Assembly: GCA_037968995.1 (NCBI GenBank)
Contig: JBBKWP010000178.1
Coordinates: 1-64,000, forward strand
From: JAEXNA01 sp037968995
Lineage (GTDB): Bacteria > Vulcanimicrobiota > Xenobia > Xenobiales > JADMJV01
Direction: 5' to 3'
DNA length: 64,000 nt
Numbering within the stretch: the first letter of the stretch is position 1; each line of letters opens with the position of its first letter. A program made the position numbers and the translations under genes. Positions 44,686 to 53,514 of the stretch are shown piece after piece. The notes below the pieces were generated by a model, which ran no database searches, was not told the origin of the DNA, and was given only the letters and a program-made list of their open reading frames with translations.

Positions 44686-45945
44686 ATGGTGCCAGCCATC
44701 GCGACGTCCGCGACCCTGGAAGACCGGGTTCATCGAGAGATTGAATGTCAGGCCGGCCATTTTGTCGATCTCCTTCAAAGGTTGATTCGCGTCCCGAGCT
44801 TCACGGGTTCGGAAGGGGCCTGCCAGCGCTTGGTGGCCCAGACCCTACGCGATCTCGACCTCTTCGATCGCGAGGTGTACGCATCGAACGCTCCTCCTTT
44901 TCGAAATACCGGTCGAGACTATTCCGAGCGCCCTAACGTAGTGGGCGTCTACGCAGGTCGTGGCGACCGGCATTTCATCCTCAATGCCCATGTAGACACC
45001 ACGCCGGTGGAGGACGAAGGCTCCTGGAAACATCCACCTTTTGCGGCCGTGATCGATGACGGCCGCCTCTACGGTCGCGGAGCAGTGGACGACAAGGCGG
45101 GTATCGCACTCATGATGTTGGTGGCGGACTCGTTGCGGCGCAGTGGTGTCATCCTGCCGGGAAACCTTTATCTCGAGAGTGTCATTGAAGACGAAGACTC
45201 TGGCAATGGGACTCTGGCTTGCACTGAGGCTGGATACAACTGCGAGGCCGCTATGGTGCTCGACGGCACGTGGCCGTTTCGTTGTATCGACTCCCACTTG
45301 GGCCAACTTTGGTTGACGGTGGAAGTTCAGGGGACGCCCGCCGCGGCATGCATTCATCGGCGAGGATTTAATCCGGTAGACGGGGTGTTCGAAGTGATCC
45401 AAGCCCTGCGGTCCAAGGTTGAGCAGTTGAACCGCAAGGTTCCTCAGTGGCTGAACATCGAAGAGCCGTACTTCGTGAATGTGGGGCGGGTTCAGTCTGG
45501 TGTCTGGGCCGGGTCGGTGCCAGAAAAAGCTGTTCTGGAAGTTCAAATAGGCTATCCCCCGCCCAGCACCGCAGCGGAGATGCTGCTGGAAGTCGAGACG
45601 CTCTTGGCCTCTGTGTCCTGTACCGGACGTCTTTCCACCCAGGTTGGCGCACTCTGCATCGATCCTTTTTCTAATCGAGAGAATCGTCTGGTTCACACCG
45701 TCCGGAATACGGTGAATCGGTTGCGACCGGGAGAGATGGAGTTCTTGAACAACGCTGTCACTGGGCACTGCGATTTGAGAAACCTTCGGCGCCCCGACGG
45801 GACGCTGGCCGACGCCATTCTCTATGGTCCAGGCGGCGGAGGGAATCCCCATATTCCAGATGAGTTCTACGTGCTCAGCACTATGGTGCCGGTGGCGCAG
45901 AACGTCGCTTCCACCATCATGGCCTGGTACGGAATAGAGAGCTAG
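44686..45945 (+). CDS. M20 family metallopeptidase (ArgE/DapE/CPG2-like)
   Basis: 419 residues. Di-zinc site of the family: NAHVDTTP (His102, Asp104) and GRGAVDDKAG (Asp135 as bridging ligand). VIEDEDSGN near 167-173 holds the general-base Glu and its neighbour in a slightly altered EEExxG form. The dimerisation domain runs from about residue 205 to 320, and a last metal-ligand His appears in GGGGNPHIPDEF near the C-terminus. Deacylates or deformylates amino-acid derivatives, or cleaves dipeptides; substrate cannot be told. ATG 44686 after GGAG-type sequence. Cytoplasmic; no signal peptide. Confidence 0.88.
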   Translation: MVPAIATSATLEDRVHREIECQAGHFVDLLQRLIRVPSFTGSEGACQRLVAQTLRDLDLFDREVYASNAPPFRNTGRDYSERPNVVGVYAGRGDRHFILNAHVDTTPVEDEGSWKHPPFAAVIDDGRLYGRGAVDDKAGIALMMLVADSLRRSGVILPGNLYLESVIEDEDSGNGTLACTEAGYNCEAAMVLDGTWPFRCIDSHLGQLWLTVEVQGTPAAACIHRRGFNPVDGVFEVIQALRSKVEQLNRKVPQWLNIEEPYFVNVGRVQSGVWAGSVPEKAVLEVQIGYPPPSTAAEMLLEVETLLASVSCTGRLSTQVGALCIDPFSNRENRLVHTVRNTVNRLRPGEMEFLNNAVTGHCDLRNLRRPDGTLADAILYGPGGGGNPHIPDEFYVLSTMVPVAQNVASTIMAWYGIES

Positions 45946-45963
45946 GCGGCTGCCACAGCCTCT

Positions 45964-48333
45964 CTATTGAAACCTCAGTTGGACTAGTGTTCTCCAGGAG
46001 TCTTCGCTTCGATTTCTCCATTCCAGCCGGTAGGTGCCCGGATAGTAAGGTCCGATGAGATTTAAGGTTTCTTCGTCCAGGCTTCCGGTAGCCGATACCG
46101 ATAATCTGTCTCGCAGAGGATCGTCGGGATTGCTCGGTTCCTCGTCTGGCTCCGAGAGATACCGAAATTCGAGCTCGGCGGTCCCGGCGGCGTTCGATTC
46201 GAGACGGGCGTTCAGCGTGTAGGGCTGTCGAGCTTTAAGACGCTCAGAGGTGATGGGCTCGACCCTCAACGACACAACGTTCGAGAGATTCTCCGTGGGC
46301 ATTCCGGCTTCGGGAACCTCCCACAAGACTAGACCCTCGGCCTCAAACTTTCGACGAATCCCCTCGAGTTGGGCGATCTCCTTCTGAGTCTGCTGAGAGA
46401 GCCTAGAGCTGTCCGCCAACAGCCAGCGCACACCAAGGTCTCGAAGCTTCCATAGTTCGGGTTCGGCCCAGAAGCTCCGGGACTGAAGGGTCTGGCTGAA
46501 GAGCGGTGCGCAATGTAGGTTTTCGGGTGCACCGGCGATTCCCGCCGGTAGGCGACCGGACAGACCCGTTTGAAGGCCGACGATGTTCAGCATTCCTCCT
46601 GAGGCGACTTCGGCGTGGAGTCCGTTTTGAGGCGGTTCTTCATCGGGGTAGTTGACGAGATATTTTGAGGTCAAGAAGTCCGGATGGGTGAGACCTAATT
46701 GCCTGAGCGCTTCGGTGATTCGCCAGTCAGCGTCGTCAAATCCGTAATGGTGTGCCAGGCTGCCGCGGGGGTTGGGAACTAAGCTGCCGCTCGGTATGAT
46801 CCCGGGGCTACCGTCGCGAAGCGCGTTGCCGGGGTTTTGGAGAGCGGCCAGCATCTCTTTGGTTTCCAAAGGGATGACAGGGATGTTGAACCAGAGCGTC
46901 AGCGCGAGAAAGAACCAAGCGAAGTACTTTTTGGGCTTCGCGCTTTCACAAAGCTGAGCGACAACTAAAGCGAAGGCGACCGAGAAACCGACCGACGCGC
47001 CGAAGAGCCAACGGGCTGTCTCCGCCTCAAAGTATCCGAAACTGACCAGACTAGGCGTCAACACGGAGAAGACTCCAAGGCAGAAAAACCATCCAGCCAA
47101 AAGATTCCGCCCTACGACCAGAGCGACCAGGACCAAAGGAGCCAGCCACACGGGGTACCAGAAACAGGCGAGAATCTTGGGGCTCCACAAGGGGACGCTG
47201 TCTCGCGACGGCGTGAAGTCTGCTCCCGTAGGCCGAAGCTTGGTTTCAAAAAAGCGGCTGGGGCGCAGGTTGTCTCGACGAAGGACGAACGGCTCGGATT
47301 TGGGAAAATGCAGATCCACGTTCTGACTCTGCCAGGATTTTCGGACGTCTCGCTGATAATCGGCTGGTCCCGATAAGACTCTCTGAGCGATGTGAGTGAT
47401 CGCCCCGCCCTCCACGCAGGCCAGAAAAACAGCTGTTGTTACCAAGACCGTGAAGCCAAGGTAGCGTTTCTTGGAGAAAACGCAAAAACTGAAGAGAGTT
47501 AAGCCTAAGAGGCCAAAGTGGAGTTCGTAGATGAGGGCGTCGGCTCCCAGCACGAATCCGGCTAGAATCGCAGCGGGAAGCTGCTGAATCTTCCACCAGC
47601 GGAGCAGGAGATAGCTACAAAGGGTGAGCGTCCAGTAGGCGACGGCGTTGTTGTTGGCGATGGTGTCGGCCAGTCCCAGGTGGCTTCCGAAGGCGCTGCC
47701 AAAAAAGGCGAAGTAGGTGCCCAGTAGAGCGGGAAGAGCTTTTCCGGTTTCAACCCGGATCCAGTGTAGCAGGAAGAAAAAATGGAGGACCTGGATGACG
47801 CACGTGCTGATCCATTCCATCTCCAAGAAGTTTACCTCAAAGCAGAGTGCCAAAAGAGCGGTCAGAAGGTCTTTCCCATAGTGTCCCTGCCACGGTTCTC
47901 CTAAGAAGCTTGTGGGTGGAAACTTCCCCGCGAGGATCATCCCCATGTTGGAGGAGTGGACGAAGAAACCGTCGTCCACTCCGAAGGACACGCTCATGAT
48001 GAAAAGTGCGAAGAAGCCTGTCAATAAGGCGCCGGGCAAGCCGGCCACCGTCAGCCAGACGCTCTCTGGACGGATCTCAAGCGGCGCGAACGGCCCTCGG
48101 CGGCAAACCACGAAAGTTCCTAGGGCGCTCAGCAAACCGAGCACACAGAGGCTGGCGATAGGGGAGAGCCAGGGAAGGAGCAGGGCTCCTCCAAGGATCA
48201 AGAGGACTCCGGCTAAACCGATCGAGGCAAAACCGAGCAGCCAAGGGTCTCGTTCGCCTGCGAGGCGTCTGAGTAGGGTCCCGGAAAAGAACGCGAGCAG
48301 AGTGAAATAAAAAAAGCCGACCAATGTCCACAT
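45964..48333 (-). CDS. Large polytopic membrane protein, paralogue 5
   Basis: 789 residues. Begins MWTLVGFFYFTLLAFFSGTL and has about 12 membrane segments followed by a ~260-residue soluble tail. Family loop: DDGFFVHSSNMGMILAGKFP, then GEPWQGHYGKDLL; later FGYFEAETARWLFGASVGF. It is most like the copy at 7604: both share DNLRPSR(F/A)FETK and NNN(A/P)V segments in the middle. It stands apart from the other four copies by 33 kb, on the far side of the Pfa/Ole operon, which suggests dispersal or a shared ancestral cluster. The tail contains a beta-sandwich-like region. Function unknown. Confidence 0.8.
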   Translation of the reverse strand: MWTLVGFFYFTLLAFFSGTLLRRLAGERDPWLLGFASIGLAGVLLILGGALLLPWLSPIASLCVLGLLSALGTFVVCRRGPFAPLEIRPESVWLTVAGLPGALLTGFFALFIMSVSFGVDDGFFVHSSNMGMILAGKFPPTSFLGEPWQGHYGKDLLTALLALCFEVNFLEMEWISTCVIQVLHFFFLLHWIRVETGKALPALLGTYFAFFGSAFGSHLGLADTIANNNAVAYWTLTLCSYLLLRWWKIQQLPAAILAGFVLGADALIYELHFGLLGLTLFSFCVFSKKRYLGFTVLVTTAVFLACVEGGAITHIAQRVLSGPADYQRDVRKSWQSQNVDLHFPKSEPFVLRRDNLRPSRFFETKLRPTGADFTPSRDSVPLWSPKILACFWYPVWLAPLVLVALVVGRNLLAGWFFCLGVFSVLTPSLVSFGYFEAETARWLFGASVGFSVAFALVVAQLCESAKPKKYFAWFFLALTLWFNIPVIPLETKEMLAALQNPGNALRDGSPGIIPSGSLVPNPRGSLAHHYGFDDADWRITEALRQLGLTHPDFLTSKYLVNYPDEEPPQNGLHAEVASGGMLNIVGLQTGLSGRLPAGIAGAPENLHCAPLFSQTLQSRSFWAEPELWKLRDLGVRWLLADSSRLSQQTQKEIAQLEGIRRKFEAEGLVLWEVPEAGMPTENLSNVVSLRVEPITSERLKARQPYTLNARLESNAAGTAELEFRYLSEPDEEPSNPDDPLRDRLSVSATGSLDEETLNLIGPYYPGTYRLEWRNRSEDSWRTLVQLRFQ

Positions 48334-48421
48334 GACGTTGGCGGGCTGTTTTATGACAGTCGGAGTGAGGTCCTGCTAGAAGCCCTTTCGGTTAGGCCTT
48401 GCAGCCTCCCCTACTTTGTCC

Positions 48422-48826
48422 TTAGGTGGGTCTCCTGGAGCTATAGACGGTTCCGCCGCTGAACCCGGATTCTGGCGCGGCGCCCCCAACGTATTGTCCG
48501 CCGGATGAGCCATGGACTTGATGAACAGTCGTGTTCTCGGCCCCTTGAATATCCCAGCGCCCAGCGCTCACGGTTGGGGCTTGAGAACTGTCCCAAGCCG
48601 AAAAGATCTGATCGGCTTGAGCTTCTCCGGCCTGACGCTCCTGGGGGGACTCGCCCATCGCCGCGGTGGGAGCAAAACCTTCTACGGGACGCGCGTCGGA
48701 AGCGGAGGTGTCTTGCGTTTGGGCACCACTGTTAGCCGTGGGCCCTACGTTCGGACGGGGGCTGAACGATTGACTGTCGCGCAGTTGATAAGGTCGTCCG
48801 CCTATTCCATTGATATCGCTACTCAT
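48422..48826 (-). CDS. Small low-complexity hypothetical protein
   Basis: 134 residues, rich in Ser, Gly, Gln, Ala and Pro, with no hydrophobic core or known domain; probably disordered. A good ribosome site (AGGAGA, 5 bases before ATG 48826) supports translation. No signal peptide or membrane segment. It lies alone between a membrane protein and a divergent hypothetical gene. I do not recognise it. Confidence 0.55.
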   Translation of the reverse strand: MSSDINGIGGRPYQLRDSQSFSPRPNVGPTANSGAQTQDTSASDARPVEGFAPTAAMGESPQERQAGEAQADQIFSAWDSSQAPTVSAGRWDIQGAENTTVHQVHGSSGGQYVGGAAPESGFSGGTVYSSRRPT

Positions 48827-48998
48827 AGTGTCTCCTGGATCTCACTATACCGAGCCGGAGTTGTTTCATGAAGCGATATCATGTTAAAGACTTGTAAAAC
48901 TTGTAACCCTATGTTGCAAAACGGTTAACATTTAGTACCAGGGCAGGAGGTTGCCTTTTAACGCAGGAGCCGCCATGGGAGAAACCTAAGCAAGGCAC

Positions 48999-49916
48999 GT
49001 GCGTCGTATTTTCGCCATAGTGGTTGTAGCTGGCTTACTTCTCGTAGGATTATTTGTTCTCGCCGACCCTACGTTCCGGTACCCACATATCGGCGTCCAG
49101 TTGTCTCGGCCCCTGGCGAAGTTGGCGGGAAGAGATCCTGTCACCATCCAGGTGAGCCTCGACACGGGCACCGAACTGATCTCCGAAGAGAATCTCAGTG
49201 ACGAGCCGTCGGTGCAAGATACCTTCGCGCTCCTGATGATCCTGTCAGAGGAGGTACAGCCTCAAGCCGAGAGCGCCTCTGTACTCTATAAAGTAGAAGA
49301 AATGCAGTCGGAGGGATGGGCTTGGAAACAGGCGCGGCTCAACAAGCTACAAGCACGAACCCAAATTTTTGAAAGGGACCTACCGGCTCCGCTTCAGATC
49401 ACGGTGCCGGAGCAATCGGAGTTGGCGGAGTCCGACGTCTGGACCCCGTTTGTTGTTATGATGTGGCCCAAGCTTCCCAGTGGGTTCCAAAAAGCAGGGC
49501 GGGCGAGTTGGAACGACCAGTTCTCTTATCAGGAAAAGAATCCGATGGGGGGAGATCCTATCAACGTGAACTGTCAGTTACTCTATCGACTGGAGAACTT
49601 TCAGAATACGAATTATGGGATCTACGCCAATATCCAAGTTTTGGGGACGCTGTCACCGGCCAGCGGTCAAGATCCGAAGTTCGATGTGAATGGGACGTTT
49701 AAGGGTTTCTGCCTCTTGGATCCCGAAACCGGGCGGGTTTCGGGCGGAGAGTACCGGTTTGAACAGCGCATATTAGTACGCCAGCCGAACCTTCCGGTGG
49801 CTAGGACGACCACCTATCAAGGTGTCCGCTTCTGGCGCCCGAATTTTCATCAAGGCATGGGGGCCGTTGCTCCTCAAGCGGTCGCACCTGGATCCACGGC
49901 GACACCGAACCAGTAG
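48999..49916 (+). CDS. Signal-anchored hypothetical protein
   Basis: 305 residues from GTG 48999, with AAGG 4 bases upstream. The N-terminus MRRIFAIVVVAGLLLVGLFVLA is an uncleaved signal anchor or signal peptide, so most of the protein is periplasmic. The body is beta-rich (INVNCQLLYRLENFQN, GTFKGFCLLDPETGRVSGGEYRF), ending in an Ala/Pro/Thr tail. A Trp-rich segment WTPFVVMMWPKLPSGFQ lies near residue 150. No family recognised. It ends at a strong bidirectional terminator. Probably monocistronic. Confidence 0.65.
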   Translation: MRRIFAIVVVAGLLLVGLFVLADPTFRYPHIGVQLSRPLAKLAGRDPVTIQVSLDTGTELISEENLSDEPSVQDTFALLMILSEEVQPQAESASVLYKVEEMQSEGWAWKQARLNKLQARTQIFERDLPAPLQITVPEQSELAESDVWTPFVVMMWPKLPSGFQKAGRASWNDQFSYQEKNPMGGDPINVNCQLLYRLENFQNTNYGIYANIQVLGTLSPASGQDPKFDVNGTFKGFCLLDPETGRVSGGEYRFEQRILVRQPNLPVARTTTYQGVRFWRPNFHQGMGAVAPQAVAPGSTATPNQ

Positions 49917-49924
49917 CAAAACGA

Positions 49925-49959
49925 AAGAAAGCTCTCCATCGACGATGGAGAGCTTTCTT
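49925..49959. terminator. Bidirectional rho-independent terminator
   Basis: A near-perfect hairpin whose arms AGAAAGCTCTCCAT and ATGGAGAGCTTTCT surround a CGACG centre. Flanking A-rich and TTCTTC stretches serve both strands. It lies between convergent genes ending at 49916 and 49999. Confidence 0.85.
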
Positions 49960-49998
49960 CAAGAGTCCCTTGACCCTATGTCGGGACCTTAGGATGGC

Positions 49999-50691
49999 CT
50001 AGGCTTCGCCTCGAGTCTCGATACGTTTTTGGCGCTCTTGGTAATACACGGCGTAGCTGAGGATGGTATCCAGTTCGTCAGGGTTCGTTTCTTCGAACTG
50101 AACTTCCGAAATGTGCTTCCGGTTGTCCTCTGGATCTTTCTCGCTGCCTTTGGCCCGGGCGTTGATATCGATGTGCTGGGCGTTGGGCACTTCCAGCACG
50201 ACACGCAGCGAAGTCTCCGGTGGTATGGCGAGATTGGTCTTCAGATAAAGGCTGTGAGGTGTGATCGCGTGGGTGTTGGCGACCTGGGAGTGGACCGAGC
50301 GGTGTGCCTGAAACTTAACTGGAATCGCAACATCGACGCGAAAGCTGTCGTCACGTGGCGGGATCTCCACAGACGTTGTGTCTTTAGCCTGCGGAATGTC
50401 CACGTCAAATTCTTGGTCTCGAGAATCTCGAACTTGCCCGCGATAGGAAAAGTAGGTATTCTTGCTGACATCGAAATAAGAAATCGTAATAGGAAGTCCT
50501 GTACCAATGTGCACCGGACTCATATCGTTTCCCGGCGTGGCCAATGTCAGCCGCTTTTTCGCGACCTCGAGGACTTCGACAAAATAGCTCTGAAAGTCGC
50601 CTTCGACATCTTCGAATTCGATTTCGACCGTCTGGTGAGCAGCCAGCTTAAAACTGGGCTTCCCCTTTCCAAACAAAAAACTCAGTGCCAT
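49999..50691 (-). CDS. PilZ-domain protein, YcgR-like, with degenerate c-di-GMP motifs
   Basis: 230 residues. An N-terminal YcgR-type flagellar-brake-like barrel (~15-110; VEIEFEDVEGDFQSYFVEVL, LPITISYFDVSKNTYF) is followed by a PilZ-like domain (~112-225; DDSFRVDVAIPVKFQ, then LRVVLEVPNAQHIDINARAK). The RxxxR motif is reduced to RDDSFR, and the D/NxSxxG motif is replaced by ITPHSLYL, so c-di-GMP binding is doubtful. YIDINARAK-type strand and a final VQFEETNPDELDTILSYAVY helix are kept. ATG 50691 after AAAAGGAG. Divergent from coaBC. Confidence 0.75.
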   Translation of the reverse strand: MALSFLFGKGKPSFKLAAHQTVEIEFEDVEGDFQSYFVEVLEVAKKRLTLATPGNDMSPVHIGTGLPITISYFDVSKNTYFSYRGQVRDSRDQEFDVDIPQAKDTTSVEIPPRDDSFRVDVAIPVKFQAHRSVHSQVANTHAITPHSLYLKTNLAIPPETSLRVVLEVPNAQHIDINARAKGSEKDPEDNRKHISEVQFEETNPDELDTILSYAVYYQERQKRIETRGEA

Positions 50692-50928
50692 GTCAACGTC
50701 GCTCCTTTTCCTCGGGCAAGGCTTTTCGAGTCGCCATTAGGGATCCCTTTCGTTAACAAATTGCAAATCTCTTGACGAACGGTGGTCGAATAAGACCTAC
50801 AATTTAACCTTGCGCGACTTACCTTTGTGGGCTGACCCATCGGAACCTTCTCGGTTCCCAACCTCGTCGACCTGTCTTTTCTCCTGGTGCCCCAGGATGC
50901 GCTGTTCCAACGACAAACTGTGAACTCG

Positions 50929-52188
50929 ATGAAAGTACAGCGAGATCAAGGCTGGGAACACCTTCGAGACATCGAAGGGACCGAGTCGAATCATTTGAGG
51001 GGAAAAACCATCGCCATCGCCGCCTCGGGGAGCGTAGCGGTTTTGGAGATTCATCGCCTGGCCAGAGGGCTGATGCGACACGGCGCGAGGGTACAGTTTT
51101 TTCTTACCCCGGCGGCTACGGAATTGGTCTCCGTTACCAGTTTGGAATGGTGCACGGGAAGTCCGGTGGTCTCTCGATTGACCGGGCGCTGTGAACATTT
51201 GGAATTCTTCGGCACTCAAGGTCGAGCAGATCTTTTGTTACTCGCGCCCACCACGGCCAACACGCTCGCGAAACTGGTGCACGGCATCGATGATAACGCG
51301 GTCACCACGGCGGCGACCACGGCTATTGGACGCAAGATGCCGATTTTTTGTTGTCCCGGTATGCACGAACCCATGTTCGATAACCCCGCCGTGGTACGCA
51401 ACCTCGCAGCCCTAGACGACCTTGGAGTCGAACTCCTGGCGCCGACTAGGAGTGAGGGTAAGGCGAAGATGATGGACGTTACTGAGATCATCGCCCGGGT
51501 GTTACGTCGTCTGGGGCCGTCTGACCTTAAGGGGAAACGCGTCCTGTTGACTGGAGGACCTACCCGAGAGTACATAGACCCGGCTCGTTGCCTTACCAAC
51601 CCGTCGTCCGGGCTTTCGGCATGCCTTTTAGCGGCTGAAGCATTCCGGAGAGGGGCAGAAGTCACGCTCGTCTACGGTCCCGGCACCGTGCAGCCCAGTC
51701 CGTGGATTGAAGTTCGCCGAGTGGAAACCGGGTCTGAGATGCTCGATGCGGTCGTCGATCTTTTGTCTGGAAGGCCTATCGACATCGCATTGGCTGTCGC
51801 GGCGGTTTGCGATTTTCGCCCGGACTCCCAAGCCGCTTTTAAGCGCCCCACATCCGATGGAGCCTTTGAGCTCCAGCTTCACCCCACTCCAAAGATTCTC
51901 GATGAGATTCGAAGGCGCGCGCCGTCCACGGTATTGGTGGCTTTCAAGGCCTCTACCCAAGACAACGATGAAGGCTTGATCTGTGAGGCTTCCCGATACC
52001 TGGAGGAAGACCGCGCCGATTGGGTGGTGGGAAACTCCGTGCTCAACGGTCAAGGGTTTGAGGCTCCGAACAACCGGTACCTGCTCTGTCGCCAGGGTCG
52101 AGAGCCCGAAGTTTTGGGCCCCGCGGATAAGCGCCTCTTGGCCGGACTCCTATGGGATCGTCTGAGCGCACAGCTTCTAAGAAGCTAA
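50929..52188 (+). CDS. coaBC: Bifunctional phosphopantothenoylcysteine decarboxylase/phosphopantothenate-cysteine ligase
   Basis: About 420 residues; makes 4'-phosphopantetheine in coenzyme A synthesis. The N-terminal CoaC flavoprotein domain (LRGKTIAIAASGSVAVLEIH; catalytic-region GRCEHLEFF with His; LLLAPTTANTLAKLVHGIDD) is followed by CoaB (KRVLLTGGPTREYIDPARCL, NPSSG, then AVAAVCDFRP, and IVGNSVL-like WVVGNSVLNGQGF). The CoaC PxMNxxMW motif is altered to PGMHEPMFDNP. A GTG at 50887 is another possible start; neither has a clear ribosome site. The 4'-phosphopantetheine product also feeds the six ACPs of PfaA, in general terms. Confidence 0.93.
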   Translation: MKVQRDQGWEHLRDIEGTESNHLRGKTIAIAASGSVAVLEIHRLARGLMRHGARVQFFLTPAATELVSVTSLEWCTGSPVVSRLTGRCEHLEFFGTQGRADLLLLAPTTANTLAKLVHGIDDNAVTTAATTAIGRKMPIFCCPGMHEPMFDNPAVVRNLAALDDLGVELLAPTRSEGKAKMMDVTEIIARVLRRLGPSDLKGKRVLLTGGPTREYIDPARCLTNPSSGLSACLLAAEAFRRGAEVTLVYGPGTVQPSPWIEVRRVETGSEMLDAVVDLLSGRPIDIALAVAAVCDFRPDSQAAFKRPTSDGAFELQLHPTPKILDEIRRRAPSTVLVAFKASTQDNDEGLICEASRYLEEDRADWVVGNSVLNGQGFEAPNNRYLLCRQGREPEVLGPADKRLLAGLLWDRLSAQLLRS

Positions 52189-52202
52189 CAGCAAACCTAA
52201 GG

Positions 52203-52219
52203 CTCCCTGACGTTGGGAG
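52203..52219 (+). terminator. Weak hairpin after coaBC
   Basis: CTCCC and GGGAG arms around a 7-base loop, followed by TTGTTC. It is only a 5 bp stem, so a weak candidate. Confidence 0.3.
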
Positions 52220-52271
52220 TTGTTCACAACCCGGACATCTCCCGGAAACAGTCTATTCACCAGGATGTAAC

Positions 52272-52301
52272 TTGGCTGTCAAATGGTCCGTCTAGTATAA
52301 A
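52272..52301 (+). promoter_or_regulatory. Candidate sigma-70 promoter for the LexA-like gene
   Basis: TTGGCT (52272-52277) and TATAAA (52296-52301) are separated by 18 bases, with the start codon about 38 bases downstream and an AAGGAG site between. Match to consensus is moderate. Confidence 0.45.
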
Positions 52302-52339
52302 AGGAGCCCCTCACGGGCCAACCACTAAGGAGTATGACC

Positions 52340-52636
52340 ATGAATTTTCGAACCGAAGAGCCCCGAATGAAATACCGTCCGAGAGCCAAGGATATGACCC
52401 CTCGCCGTCTGCGCGTCTTGCTGGAGTTGAGACGGCTTTGGGTTGAGAACTCCTATGCTCCGTCCGTGCGGGAACTGATGGACGCGATGGAGTTGCGATC
52501 GCCGTCGAGTGTCCACGCACACTTAGAAAGCCTTGAACGGCAGGGACTGACGGCCCGGTTTCATCGACGAGCCAGAGGCTGGCGACTGACCCGGGCCGGT
52601 CAACGCGTGTCTCACGACCTGCAAGGGGCAGCTTAA
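52340..52636 (+). CDS. LexA-like winged-helix DNA-binding protein without peptidase domain
   Basis: About 98 residues from ATG 52340 (AAGGAG, 8 bases); ATG 52334 is the alternative. The segment LTPRRLRVLLELRRLW...PSVRELMDAMEL, then SPSSVHAHLESLERQGLTAR, matches the LexA N-terminal winged helix, including the SPSSVHxHL recognition helix. The protein stops where LexA would continue with its Ser/Lys autopeptidase domain, so it cannot self-cleave. Probably a small transcriptional regulator. Function beyond DNA binding is unknown. Confidence 0.75.
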   Translation: MNFRTEEPRMKYRPRAKDMTPRRLRVLLELRRLWVENSYAPSVRELMDAMELRSPSSVHAHLESLERQGLTARFHRRARGWRLTRAGQRVSHDLQGAA

Positions 52637-52716
52637 CCCTTTGACCAGGGATATGTGATGGATGTTCGAAGTTATGCTTTTAACCCAGGCACAGCACAGG
52701 ATAGGGACTTGAAAGC

Positions 52717-53493
52717 GTGATCGAACGACCCAAGTATATTGAATATCGCCACCAAAGGGATCGGATCGCCAGCTTCGCTGTGAAGCGTACCGTGGAGGTC
52801 AAAATCGAAAGGCCGGCCGGCGCCTTGGCCCGGATGGTTGGGAAGAAGACTAAGGCTCAACACGACTCCTACGAGGAAGAGTGGATCCTGGAACTAAGAA
52901 CTACGGACGTGATGCCGGACTACAGTGCGCCGGTGAAGACTCAGGTAACCCAAGCAAGCAGGACCGCCAAGGGCGAGCCTCTTCCCTACGTCGGGAACGA
53001 GGACCCCACGACCGAATTCCTCAATGAAACGGTCGACCGTTACGGTATGTTGTCCGGTCAACACGGCTCTTTGCCTTCGCCCCATCTGTTGATTTTCACC
53101 GAAGAGCCCGTCAAGAAAGGCGAAGAATGGGAGCGTACCCGCCAGGAACTCGTTCCCATTTCCGGGCTAGATGGGCAGATCAAGAGCTATGAGGCGAGAC
53201 CGGTGACTTACGTCTGCCGGGTGGACGACTTCGGGGATGAGGGCGGCCAAGAGTACGCGGATGTCGCGGTGAGCGGCTTCGGTCAATTTGGAGGCGAGCA
53301 AGGGACGTCACAGACTTACACAGTTGTCGGACGCGTGCGATTCGCCATACGGGATGGCCATACGATAACCGCGAAGGTGGATCGAAGTATGGCAACATCG
53401 GTAGACAAAGTGGTCATCACGCGATCAACCTCGGAACAGTTTTCCTTTATGTCGCGTGGCACCGAGCAGACCATTGGTGGGATGAGAATCTAG
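52717..53493 (+). CDS. Hypothetical beta-rich cytoplasmic protein
   Basis: 258 residues from GTG 52717 (GAAAGC upstream, weak). No signal peptide or membrane segment. Predicted as mostly beta-strand: YEEEWILELRTTDVMPDY, HLLIFTEEPVKKGEEWER, VTYVCRVDDFGDEGGQEYAD, and TVVGRVRFAIRDGHTITAKV. The alternating strands and the GEEWER segment recall proteins that score a before/after measure in a sandwich fold, but I cannot name a family. Converges with the subtilase. Confidence 0.6.
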   Translation: MIERPKYIEYRHQRDRIASFAVKRTVEVKIERPAGALARMVGKKTKAQHDSYEEEWILELRTTDVMPDYSAPVKTQVTQASRTAKGEPLPYVGNEDPTTEFLNETVDRYGMLSGQHGSLPSPHLLIFTEEPVKKGEEWERTRQELVPISGLDGQIKSYEARPVTYVCRVDDFGDEGGQEYADVAVSGFGQFGGEQGTSQTYTVVGRVRFAIRDGHTITAKVDRSMATSVDKVVITRSTSEQFSFMSRGTEQTIGGMRI

Positions 53494-53514
53494 AACCTAA
53501 CGCGTGGGAAGCTT

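Noticed and set aside
44845..45852. A 335-codon antisense frame inside the M20 peptidase
   Set aside because: The sense frame has full metal-binding motifs; the antisense frame has none and no ribosome site.
50772..50803. TTGACG and TACAAT upstream of coaBC as a promoter
   Set aside because: The 20-base spacing is too long for a confident call, and the region also serves the divergent PilZ gene.
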